DNA of 46,599 bases, from positions 1 through 46,599 of the forward strand of contig JAFGVA010000238.1 of NCBI GenBank assembly GCA_016938235.1. Direction: 5' to 3'. Source of the stretch: Bacteroidales bacterium. GTDB taxonomy: Bacteria > Bacteroidota > Bacteroidia > Bacteroidales > UBA10428. A model generated the notes under the pieces. That model was not told the origin of the DNA, did not search any database, and worked only from the letters and a program-made list of their open reading frames with translations. The first letter of the stretch is position 1. Each line of letters opens with the position of its first letter. A program made the translations under genes and the position numbers. This document shows, in pieces, positions 33,672 to 41,879 of the stretch.

Positions 33672-35753
33672 TTAAAAATTGATCGAAAAATTCATACCCA
33701 AGTGTAGAGGCTTTCTGGTTTGCGCATAGGTGTTACCCAAGGCCTCAAATAAAAAGGAATTATAGTCTGTATTTGTTAAATTTCTACCCCAAAAGTCAAG
33801 TTGAATACTTTTGCGGATAAAAGAAATTTTTGCATTTAATAAACCATACCTTTCTTCTTTGTAATTATTTTCGAGGTTCCAGTATAACTCACCTTGTTGA
33901 TTGAAAGTAATATTGCAGGCAACCTTATCAATAAAGCTTATCTGTTTTAGGAAAACTGAATAATTTAGCTGAATAGCAAATGTATTACGCGGAATATAGG
34001 GACTAAAATTGTTGTTGTATATCCTTGCCGAATCTTCCTCATACTCTAATATTTCTGAATGCGTATAACCGTATGATACCATTGCCGAAAAACCGGAAAA
34101 TGAATTTGTTTTGGTGGAAATCTCAAAACCTTTATTTTCTGAAACACCGGCATTGTCCAAATAAGAACCTCTGCCACTAGGAACTGTGCGGTAAATCTGC
34201 TGGTTTTTTAATTGCGTGTAGAAAATTGCTAAATCGCTGTATAAAATACCATTTAAAAAAGAAGCTTTATAACCTAACTCATAATTACGGCTGTTCTCAT
34301 GCTTAAAAGCCAAGTGTTCAGGTTTTTCAAAACTTGAGTTGAAACCTCCTGGTTTGTATCCTGTGGTATACGATCCGTAAAGTGTTGAATTTTTAAATTC
34401 GTAGCTTAGGCTTAATTTGGGGAGTAATACATGATCTGTTAATTTCGGATAAACAGTATCGGTATTGGTTGCCGGATTACCTGATATTTCCAGATTATAC
34501 CTGTAATCCAGTAATGCTATTTCCTTATCGTAACGAGCGCCTGCTGTAAGTTTTAATTGCTCCGAAAGATTAAACATAGATTGGTGGAATAAGGCAAAGC
34601 TTGATACTTCCAAATCATAATTTTTAAGGTACCACATATTACTAGCATATGCATCAACGGTAACCGATTTGTCAAAGAATTGTTTAAAACCAAAACCACC
34701 AAATAACCAATTATATTTTTTATTTTCTTTTGAACGAACAATAATTTCGTTGGAAAACATATTTTGTTTCATTTGTTGATCAACAAAATAGAGTGAATCT
34801 TCAGTAAAGTCCTGATCAATTTTTTGAACATCGTCTAATAATTGATACGATAGTGTGTTTGTTAATTCCCAATTGTCTTTTGATAGTCTTAAAATTAAAC
34901 CATCAGAAAGTATGGTTCGGGCATAAGAACTTGCTTGGTTATAATATACATCCTCTGTTTTATTCAGAGAATCGTTATAAACAGCATATGGATAACCGCC
35001 TTGCTGGCTATGTTCTAAATTGGCAATATTTTCAATAGTTAAACTTTCAGATATTATATATATCAAACGGTTTCTAAACCCATAAGAATCGGAAGCATCC
35101 ACTTTGTTGTTTAAAAAACGGTTTGTGTAAAACCCATCATTGTGTTGATAATTAGCAGATATCGAAAAAGCAAAGTTGTCGGTAAATTTATTATAATGAC
35201 CTGCATTAAATTTGTAATTTCCATAAGTTCCGATGCTTATACCAGCATTGGTTCCTTGAGAATTCATGGGTGTTTTGGTAATCACGTTAATTACTCCCCC
35301 CATGCTGTTTCTTCCGTAAAGAGTGCCCTGGGGGCCTTTTAAAACTTCTACTTTATCAACATCGAAAAAGTCGAAATTAAAAGCAGCTTTTTCGAAATAG
35401 GGTATACCATCAACATATAAACCTACCGAAGGAGAGTTTATGCGCGAACCTATACCCCTGATGTAAACCGGAGAGGTTAATTTTGAACCATAATCAGGCA
35501 TTACAAAGTTTGAGGCCAATCCGCTAATTTCGGTTAAAGACCTTATTTCATTCGATTTGATTAAGAAAGAGCTTATTAAATCAGTACTTGTGGGTAGTTT
35601 CTTTAGTTCAGAGTTATCTTTTGAGGCTGCAATAATAACTTCACCAATAGATGCTTCGAGAGTTGCTGTGGAGTCGTTTTTAAATAAAACATTTTGACAA
35701 TAAATGCTTGTTGCTGCAAGCAAAAGTCCAGCAATAAATATATATTTTATCAT
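33672..35753 (-). CDS. TonB-dependent outer-membrane receptor
   Basis: A 693-residue receptor. Residues 1-19 form a signal peptide ending in IYCQ. A short TonB-box-like segment (IGEVIIAAS) precedes the plug domain with VYIRGIGSRINSPSVGLYVD, DKVEVLKGPQGTLYGRNSMG and GVINVITKTP. A 22-strand barrel follows and ends in phenylalanine (NFSINF), the usual outer-membrane sorting signal. There is no N-terminal carboxypeptidase-like or signalling domain, so it is not a SusC-type or FecA-type regulated receptor. The operon with an inner-membrane transporter and late haem genes suggests a porphyrin or iron ligand; this is inference. Confidence 0.93.
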   Translation of the reverse strand: MIKYIFIAGLLLAATSIYCQNVLFKNDSTATLEASIGEVIIAASKDNSELKKLPTSTDLISSFLIKSNEIRSLTEISGLASNFVMPDYGSKLTSPVYIRGIGSRINSPSVGLYVDGIPYFEKAAFNFDFFDVDKVEVLKGPQGTLYGRNSMGGVINVITKTPMNSQGTNAGISIGTYGNYKFNAGHYNKFTDNFAFSISANYQHNDGFYTNRFLNNKVDASDSYGFRNRLIYIISESLTIENIANLEHSQQGGYPYAVYNDSLNKTEDVYYNQASSYARTILSDGLILRLSKDNWELTNTLSYQLLDDVQKIDQDFTEDSLYFVDQQMKQNMFSNEIIVRSKENKKYNWLFGGFGFKQFFDKSVTVDAYASNMWYLKNYDLEVSSFALFHQSMFNLSEQLKLTAGARYDKEIALLDYRYNLEISGNPATNTDTVYPKLTDHVLLPKLSLSYEFKNSTLYGSYTTGYKPGGFNSSFEKPEHLAFKHENSRNYELGYKASFLNGILYSDLAIFYTQLKNQQIYRTVPSGRGSYLDNAGVSENKGFEISTKTNSFSGFSAMVSYGYTHSEILEYEEDSARIYNNNFSPYIPRNTFAIQLNYSVFLKQISFIDKVACNITFNQQGELYWNLENNYKEERYGLLNAKISFIRKSIQLDFWGRNLTNTDYNSFLFEALGNTYAQTRKPLHLGMNFSINF

Positions 35754-35808
35754 TGTTCTTAAGTTTCGAAAATTTAAAACAGGATTTAATTTAATTAAGT
35801 ATAGCTAC

Positions 35809-36177
35809 TTAAATTTTAAAGCAATCTGCTGGTAATGGCGGAGGTCGGGTAAAAGGCTGTTTTCCGTATTTTCTTTTCGATGTATTTAATTCAGAATACG
35901 GTGGTAACTTAATGGGTCTTGTTTTTAATTGTAGATGAAAAATTGATGGCAGTTTATAAAAACCAGTTAGATTAGAATCATCAGTTAAATCTGAATAGAA
36001 ATAGGCATCAGTGTATAAATCTAAACTAAATTCTTGCACGTTTTCTTTGTGCTTTTCAATAAAAATAACGGTATCGTCTCTATTGTTTTGATTAAAGTCA
36101 GTAATAAAATACAGCAGATAGGCTGCCAGCAATACGATATATGGAACATGAGAGGCAAATAACCCAAAACTAAACAT
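35809..36177 (-). CDS. small membrane-anchored protein, first gene of the haem operon
   Basis: A 122-residue protein with one N-terminal helix (about residues 7-25, HVPYIVLLAAYLLYFITDF) and a polar domain rich in Asp, Tyr and Lys. It ends with a proline-rich KQPFTRPPPLPADCFKI containing a single cysteine. The gene lies 55 bases ahead of the TonB-dependent receptor and is probably the first of the operon. No family is recognised. Small anchored proteins with RPPP-type tails do occur next to metal-uptake receptors in Bacteroidota, so an accessory role in uptake is possible. Confidence 0.65.
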   Translation of the reverse strand: MFSFGLFASHVPYIVLLAAYLLYFITDFNQNNRDDTVIFIEKHKENVQEFSLDLYTDAYFYSDLTDDSNLTGFYKLPSIFHLQLKTRPIKLPPYSELNTSKRKYGKQPFTRPPPLPADCFKI

Positions 36178-36267
36178 CTAAATAAGTTTTATACAAAGAA
36201 ATGAAAACAATCTTAAAACATATGAATTGGTCTTAAGATAATTTAATCCTGGTAGTATTTAATCATG

Positions 36268-36281
36268 TTAAATTAATTTAA
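36268..36281. promoter_or_regulatory. AT-rich palindrome between divergent operons
   Basis: TTAAATTAATTTAA is a perfect 14-base palindrome in the 162-base region between the haem operon (-) and the PurD-like gene (+). It could be an operator, but the AT-rich context makes chance likely. It does not match a Fur box. Confidence 0.25.
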
Positions 36282-36311
36282 ACTTAATCTGCATTTAAAA
36301 AAAATATAATA

Positions 36312-36319
36312 TACTTTTG
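36312..36319 (+). promoter_or_regulatory. candidate -7 box of the PurD-like/GNAT operon
   Basis: TACTTTTG matches TAnnTTTG exactly, 20 bases before the ATG at 36340. At the expected -33 position there is CTG rather than TTG. Confidence 0.5.
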
Positions 36320-36339
36320 CTTCGATTTTTAAAAAATAT

Positions 36340-37632
36340 ATGTCATCGGGCAGAAAGCGTAAGAGACGATTTTTAATCGTTTCGAAATGGGGTGATTCTT
36401 TAGATATTGCCCTTTCAATTTTGAAAGAAGGAAATGATGTAAAATTTTACATTGAGTATAAACCATGCCGTGAGATAGGTGATGGTTTTGTTCCCAAAGC
36501 CCGCGATTGGCAAAAACACATCGCCTGGGCCGATATAATTTTCTTCGATTATACAGGATACGGCAAAATTGCTTCAGAATTACGGAAAAGCGGAAAATTG
36601 GTTTTTGGTGGCTGTGAATATTCCGATATGCTTGAGCTTGATCGGAATTTTGGTCAGAAGGAACTGAAAAAACATAAAATTAAAATCCTTGGTTATCAAG
36701 AGTTTGACTCCTTTCATAATGCAATTCAATATGTAAAGCAAAACCCCAATGCCTACGTCATTAAGCCAAGTGGTGAAGCCCAGGAAAACAAGCAATTGTT
36801 GTTTGTTGGTAAAGAAGAAGATGGAAGCGATATCATCAGAGTGCTAAAGGCTTATGAAAAAACCTGGGGCGACATGGGAACTTTTCAGCTTCAACGTAAG
36901 GTTAAAGGTGTTGAAGTTGCCGCATCGGCATTCTTCAATGGCAATAAGTTTATAAAACCAATAAACATAACCTTTGAACACAAAAAGCTTTTTCCGAAGG
37001 AGCTGGGGGTATCTACCGGAGAAATGGGTACAAGCATGTTCTGGACAGATGAAAGTCCCATTTTTGATGCCACTCTCCGGAAAATGGAACAGACTTTAAA
37101 AACCAATGGTTTTATTGGTCATATAGATATTAATTGTATTGTAAACGGGAATGGAATTTATCCGCTGGAATTTACCGCCCGGCTTGGATTTCCTCAAATT
37201 TATATTCAAAGAGCCGGAATTACTGATCCGATAGGAGATGTTTTTGAAAATATTGCCTCGGGTGTCGATTTTAAAATAAATACTAAAAGAGGATTTCAGG
37301 TTGGTGCTTATCTTGTTGTGCCTCCTTTCCCGTATAGCGATCCGAAAACCTTCGATTTGTTTTCGCGCGATGCCGTTGTTGTTATTAAAAAGCCTATGAA
37401 AGAAGGGGTGCACCTGCTGCATCTGAAGCAGGTAAGTGGTGAATGGCTGATTACGGGCGATTCTGGTATGCCTCTCCTGATTTCAGGGACGGGAATTACC
37501 ATGAAAGAAGCGCAACGTACATGTTATAACAGAATTAATAATGTACTTATTAATAATGTTTATTACCGTACAGATATAGGCGATCGCTGGACCGAAGACT
37601 CTGATAAACTTTGGGCATGGAATCTTTTGTAA
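36340..37632 (+). CDS. PurD-like ATP-grasp ligase
   Basis: A 430-residue protein with the ATP-grasp fold, related to phosphoribosylamine-glycine ligase. In the ATP-grasp domain NITFEHKKLFPKELGVSTGE followed by MGTSMFW aligns with the PurD motif DHKRAFxxDxGPNTGGMG, and the metal-binding segment reads YPLEFTARLGFPQ (PurD: EFNxRFGDPE). The N-terminal PurD signature GGREHA, which binds phosphoribosylamine, is absent: the protein starts with a basic stretch and RFLIVSKWGDSLDIALSIL. This suggests an altered acceptor substrate. The stop codon overlaps the next start (TAATG), so it acts with a GNAT acetyltransferase. No purine gene is nearby. Confidence 0.8.
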   Translation: MSSGRKRKRRFLIVSKWGDSLDIALSILKEGNDVKFYIEYKPCREIGDGFVPKARDWQKHIAWADIIFFDYTGYGKIASELRKSGKLVFGGCEYSDMLELDRNFGQKELKKHKIKILGYQEFDSFHNAIQYVKQNPNAYVIKPSGEAQENKQLLFVGKEEDGSDIIRVLKAYEKTWGDMGTFQLQRKVKGVEVAASAFFNGNKFIKPINITFEHKKLFPKELGVSTGEMGTSMFWTDESPIFDATLRKMEQTLKTNGFIGHIDINCIVNGNGIYPLEFTARLGFPQIYIQRAGITDPIGDVFENIASGVDFKINTKRGFQVGAYLVVPPFPYSDPKTFDLFSRDAVVVIKKPMKEGVHLLHLKQVSGEWLITGDSGMPLLISGTGITMKEAQRTCYNRINNVLINNVYYRTDIGDRWTEDSDKLWAWNLL

Positions 37633-38069
37633 TGAACGATCGGACATCAAGTCCTTCTACCTTTTTTTCTGTTTTGCCGCTGGACTGGAGAGAAAGTATC
37701 TTGCCCGTTTGGCCGGAATATAAGGATTCAACAAAGGTTTTAACTATTGAAAAGCAGAGGTCAATAATTGCTGGGGGACTTGTGTTTTCAAAGCCAACGC
37801 CAGATACTTTCATGTATTTATCTGTGGCCGAAAATTTATTTAATAAGGGTTTTTTGTACCTGGCTTATATTTGGGTTGTTGAACAACACCGGGGAAAAGG
37901 ACTTGGTTTACTATGGCTTAATGAACTGATTAAGAAATACCCGGAACAAAAATTCTGGCTGGCAATTGAAGAATTTGAACTTCATCACTTTTACGAGAAA
38001 TGCGGCTTTATTTTGAAAGATGAAATTACCCTATCGTCAGGCAGTGAGTGGATTATGACCCGTGATTAA
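37632..38069 (+). CDS. GNAT-family N-acetyltransferase
   Basis: A 145-residue acetyltransferase. The acetyl-CoA loop is QHRGKGLG (motif RxxGxG/A), after a strand YLAYIWVVE; the C-terminal half has LHHFYEKCGFIL, the usual motif B. The ATG at 37632 overlaps the stop codon of the PurD-like gene as TAATG, a classic coupling arrangement; an in-frame ATG seven codons upstream is possible but lies within the previous gene. The substrate is unknown; the coupling suggests the product of the ligase or its amine partner. A terminator follows at 38125-38144. Confidence 0.85.
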   Translation: MNDRTSSPSTFFSVLPLDWRESILPVWPEYKDSTKVLTIEKQRSIIAGGLVFSKPTPDTFMYLSVAENLFNKGFLYLAYIWVVEQHRGKGLGLLWLNELIKKYPEQKFWLAIEEFELHHFYEKCGFILKDEITLSSGSEWIMTRD

Positions 38070-38124
38070 ATCTGTTGTTCTCAAAAAAAACGGAGTCATT
38101 AACATCAAACATTCAACTCTTTTT

Positions 38125-38144
38125 AACCGCTTCCGGTTTTTTTT
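38125..38144 (+). terminator. intrinsic terminator after the GNAT gene
   Basis: AACCG and CGGTT form a 5-base stem with loop CTTC, followed by a run of 8 T. It ends the PurD-like/GNAT unit and precedes the aldo/keto reductase gene. Confidence 0.75.
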
Positions 38145-38178
38145 CTTACTTTGTAAATTATATTAAAAAGTTTTTGTT

Positions 38179-39168
38179 ATGAAGTACAGGATATTGGGCA
38201 AAACTGGGTTAAAAATTTCTGAAATAAGCCTTGGCACCTGGCAGGTGGGTGGAAGATGGGGTGATAAATTCAGTTTTGAAAATGCCGAAAAAATATTAGC
38301 CAGTGCAGTAGATAATGGTGTTAATTTTATCGATACTGCCGATGTATATGGCGATGGAGGCAAAGAAAGTGAACGTGCTGTTGGGAAATTTGTCCGGAGC
38401 AGATCAGAACAGCTTTATGTTGCTACAAAATGTGGCAGACAGTTAAATCCACATGTAAACGAAGCATATAACGTAAAAACACTAAGAAAATTTGTTGAGG
38501 ATAGTTTGCAAAACACAGGACTCGAATGTCTGGACTTAATACAGTTGCACTGTCCGCCAACCGAAGTGTATTATAGACCAGAAATTTTTGAGTTGTTTGA
38601 TAAACTTAAAAATGAAGGTAAAATTGCCAATATGGGTGTAAGTGTAGAGAAAGTTGAAGAAGCACTTAAAGCAATTGAATACGAGAATGTTACTACTGTC
38701 CAGATTATTTTTAATATGTTTCGTCAGCGGCCGGCTGAGTTGTTTTTCCAACAGGCTAAAAAGAAAAATATTGGGATACTGGCGCGGGTGCCTCTTGCCA
38801 GTGGACTACTTACAGGCAAATTTGCAAAAGACACCAAATTTAGTGCGGGGGATCACCGTAATTTTAATCGCGATGGTGCTGCTTTCGATAAGGGTGAAAC
38901 TTTTTCCGGTATTGATTATGAAACCGGCCTTGATGCTGTTGAAGAACTGAAATCATTATTTCCCGATAAAGAGCTTAGCCTGGTTGCTCTTAAATGGATA
39001 CTACAGTTTGATGCAGTAAGTTGTGTTATTCCCGGGGCTTCAAAAGTTCAGCAGGTGGAATCGAATTTAAAAGTTCTTGATTTTCCCGAACTTACAGAGC
39101 TGCAGATGAATAAAATTAAAGAAATTTACGATAGCCGGATTAAAAAATTAGTCCATCATTTGTGGTAA
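38179..39168 (+). CDS. aldo/keto reductase
   Basis: A 329-residue NAD(P)H-dependent oxidoreductase with a TIM-barrel fold. The catalytic tetrad is Asp52 and Tyr57 (DTADVYG), Lys84 (VATKCG) and His124 (IQLHCPP). It resembles the bacterial YajO/YghZ-like branch (GKTGLKISEISLGTWQVGG start). The C-terminal VSCVIPGASKVQQVESNL is the cofactor-phosphate-binding segment typical of the family. Substrate not predictable. It is flanked by terminators on both sides, so it is a monocistronic gene. Confidence 0.9.
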   Translation: MKYRILGKTGLKISEISLGTWQVGGRWGDKFSFENAEKILASAVDNGVNFIDTADVYGDGGKESERAVGKFVRSRSEQLYVATKCGRQLNPHVNEAYNVKTLRKFVEDSLQNTGLECLDLIQLHCPPTEVYYRPEIFELFDKLKNEGKIANMGVSVEKVEEALKAIEYENVTTVQIIFNMFRQRPAELFFQQAKKKNIGILARVPLASGLLTGKFAKDTKFSAGDHRNFNRDGAAFDKGETFSGIDYETGLDAVEELKSLFPDKELSLVALKWILQFDAVSCVIPGASKVQQVESNLKVLDFPELTELQMNKIKEIYDSRIKKLVHHLW

Positions 39169-39224
39169 TTGAATTAGCCTGATTGCTTATCAGATTATAA
39201 TACAATTATTTTATAAAACTTTAC

Positions 39225-39262
39225 AAAACCAGGATTGAAGCGTTTTTCAGTTCTGGTTTTTT
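39225..39262 (+). terminator. intrinsic terminator after the aldo/keto reductase gene
   Basis: AAAACCAG (39225-39232) pairs with CTGGTTTT (39253-39260), followed by T residues. It lies 57 bases after the stop codon and before the mutS2 promoter. Confidence 0.75.
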
Positions 39263-39289
39263 AGTATTAGTATTCTTATTCACTTTTAT

Positions 39290-39297
39290 TATTTTTG
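39290..39297 (+). promoter_or_regulatory. candidate -7 box of mutS2
   Basis: TATTTTTG matches TAnnTTTG, 19 bases before the mutS2 ATG and just after the preceding terminator. The -33 position reads TTA rather than TTG. Confidence 0.45.
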
Positions 39298-39316
39298 TGC
39301 CGCTTATAAAAGATAA

Positions 39317-41791
39317 ATGGCCATATATCCGGAGACATTTGAAGTTAAGTTAGGTTTCGACAGAATTCGTGCGTTTCTGCATGAAGGCTGTTTATGTGGC
39401 TTGGGTCGTGAGAGGGTAGAGCAAATAAAATTTCAGGATAAGTATGAAGATATAGCTTCTCAGTTAATACTTACAGCCGAGTTAAAGCAGATTTTATTGT
39501 TTGAGGAAAATTTTCCACAGGATAATTTTACCGATGCCAGGAATAATGTTTCCAAAATGGCCATTGACGGCTCCACACCCGAAATTCAGGATTTGATTAT
39601 TATCAGGAATGCTTTGCAGGCTATAGAAGCTGTTTGCAGGTTTTTTAAGTCAGCTGATAAGAAAGAGAAATATCCTGAAATAGCCCGACTTGCCAATAAT
39701 ACACAGGTTTTCCCCAACGTCATAGCCGAAGTTGACAGGATAATCGATAAAAACAACCAGGTAAAAGATTCTGCATCAAACGAATTACGCGATATACGTT
39801 CTCAGATTAAGCAGAAACAAAACGAGGTTAACCGAAAACTTCAATCGGTATTAAAGAAAGCCAAATCAGACGGACTGGTTGATGACGATGTTGAAATAAC
39901 ATTCAGAAATAGCCGGCCGGTAATTCCTGTTCCTTCCGGAAATAAAAGAATGCTTGGCGGAATGATGCACGATGAATCGTCAACCGGAAAAACTGCTTTT
40001 ATTGAACCCGGAGTTGTTGTTGAGTTGAATAACAAAGTTCGGGAACTGCAAATCTCCGAAGGCAGGGAAATAAAGAAAATACTCAGAGCATTTGCCGATT
40101 TTTTTCGTCCGTCGATTAGTGAGATTGAACAAAGCTTTTTCTTTCTGGGTGAAGTGGATTTCCTGCGATCAAAAGCCAGGTTTGCCATACGAATCGAAGC
40201 TGTAAAACCTGTTCTGCAAAACAAACAGGAGTTTAACTGGCGAAATGCTGTTCATCCTTTACTTTATTTAGCGCATAAAAAAGAAAATAAAGATGTTATT
40301 CCCTTAAGTCTGTTTCTTAATAACGCGGAACGAATACTTGTAATTTCGGGTCCAAATGCAGGTGGAAAATCAGTGTGTTTAAAAACGGTTGGATTGCTTC
40401 AGTATATGTTGCAATGCGGATTGCTGGTTCCTATGGGTGAGAATTCGGAGTGTGGAATCTTTGAAACAATTTTTATCGATATTGGTGATGAACAATCAAT
40501 CGATAATGACTTAAGCACATACTCAGGTCATCTGGAGAATATGAAGTATTTTGTTAAACGTGCCGATAAAAAAACCTTATTTCTGATTGATGAATTTGGA
40601 ACCGGCACCGAACCTGCTCTTGGTGGCGCTATAGCTGAGGCAGTTTTGGAAAAACTTCATACACTAAAAGCTTATGGAATTATTACCACGCACTATGCCA
40701 ATCTTAAACATTTTGCCAGCGAAACCGAGGGAATAATGAACGGGGCAATGTTGTTCGACACTCAGTCTATCAAACCTTTGTATCAGCTTTCAATGGGTAA
40801 ACCCGGCAGTTCATTTGCCATTGATATTGCCCGTAAAATTGGTTTGCCCGAGGATATACTTAATAAAGCGACTGAGAATGTTGGTCAGGAACATTTCAAT
40901 TACGATAAACAGTTAAGAGAGATTGCCCGCGATAAAAGCTATTGGGAAACTAAAAGGCAAAAAATAAGGAAGGTGGAACGCACGCTCGATAATCTTTACG
41001 ATAAATACTCCGACGAGCTTAATGATATACAAAAAGAACGTAAAGTAATTCTTAGAGAAGCACAAACTGAGGCAAAAAGATTATTAAGCGAGGTTAATGC
41101 TAAGGTTGAAAATGCAATAAGAGAAATTCGCGAAGCACAGGCTGACAAGGAAAGAACAAAAAAAATTCGTGAAGAAATAGAAGGGTTTAAAAAGAACTTT
41201 GAAAAGCAAACGGAGTTAAATGACAGGTATTCAACTAAAAAACAGGAACTTGAGAAAGCAGGGAAAAAACTTGCAGAACATAGTCCCGATATGTCACAGT
41301 CAAAAATTAACAAACAAAAGGTAAAGCCAAAAATTGAACTTCAGCCGGGCGATATTGTAAATCTTAAAGGATTTGATACTAAAGGCGAAATAATAAAAAT
41401 GGAAGGTAAACATGTTACAATTGCTTTTGGAAACATGCTAAGTACCCTTGAAATTGAAAAAATTGAACTTTCTCAGCAACAGGATAAGCAAAAGCCAAAA
41501 CATGCTGTCAGAATTGATGAAAACATAACCAACAGAAAGCTGAATTTTAAACCCGAAATTGATGTTAGAGGCAAACGTGCCGATGATGCACTTTATACTG
41601 TGCAGCAGTTTTTCGATGAAGCTATTATGGCAAATGCAAGGCATGTTACTATTCTGCATGGTAAAGGTAACGGCATTTTAAGGCAATTAATTCGCGATTA
41701 TGCCTTGTCGTTAAATTATATTTCGAAATGCACCGATGCCCATGCCGACAGGGGCGGAGCCGGAATCACAGAGGTGTACTTCGATTATTAG
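39317..41791 (+). CDS. mutS2: MutS2 (endonuclease/ribosome-rescue ATPase)
   Basis: An 824-residue MutS-family ATPase without the mismatch-recognition domain. The order is a core/lever region (residues 1-300), ATPase with Walker A ISGPNAGGKS (about 343-351) and Walker B LFLIDEFGTGTEP (about 420), a long charged coiled coil (about 515-650), a KOW-like segment (LQPGDIVNLKGFDTKGEII) and a C-terminal Smr nuclease domain (about 743-824) with IDVRGKRADD and LHGKGNGILR. It suppresses recombination or rescues collided ribosomes, depending on species. Smr lacks an evident loss of its catalytic D-x-R/HGKG motifs. Confidence 0.96.
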   Translation: MAIYPETFEVKLGFDRIRAFLHEGCLCGLGRERVEQIKFQDKYEDIASQLILTAELKQILLFEENFPQDNFTDARNNVSKMAIDGSTPEIQDLIIIRNALQAIEAVCRFFKSADKKEKYPEIARLANNTQVFPNVIAEVDRIIDKNNQVKDSASNELRDIRSQIKQKQNEVNRKLQSVLKKAKSDGLVDDDVEITFRNSRPVIPVPSGNKRMLGGMMHDESSTGKTAFIEPGVVVELNNKVRELQISEGREIKKILRAFADFFRPSISEIEQSFFFLGEVDFLRSKARFAIRIEAVKPVLQNKQEFNWRNAVHPLLYLAHKKENKDVIPLSLFLNNAERILVISGPNAGGKSVCLKTVGLLQYMLQCGLLVPMGENSECGIFETIFIDIGDEQSIDNDLSTYSGHLENMKYFVKRADKKTLFLIDEFGTGTEPALGGAIAEAVLEKLHTLKAYGIITTHYANLKHFASETEGIMNGAMLFDTQSIKPLYQLSMGKPGSSFAIDIARKIGLPEDILNKATENVGQEHFNYDKQLREIARDKSYWETKRQKIRKVERTLDNLYDKYSDELNDIQKERKVILREAQTEAKRLLSEVNAKVENAIREIREAQADKERTKKIREEIEGFKKNFEKQTELNDRYSTKKQELEKAGKKLAEHSPDMSQSKINKQKVKPKIELQPGDIVNLKGFDTKGEIIKMEGKHVTIAFGNMLSTLEIEKIELSQQQDKQKPKHAVRIDENITNRKLNFKPEIDVRGKRADDALYTVQQFFDEAIMANARHVTILHGKGNGILRQLIRDYALSLNYISKCTDAHADRGGAGITEVYFDY

Positions 41792-41879
41792 AATCCCGAA
41801 ATTATATCCCTGTATTTGGTTATTCAGCCATTATTTCATTAATTGCACCTAGTTAGTAGGTATTGCAATAATTGTGGGG

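Noticed and set aside
36340-37632. Genuine purine-pathway PurD
   Set aside because: The N-terminal GGREHA signature is absent and no purine gene is nearby; only the ATP-grasp part matches.
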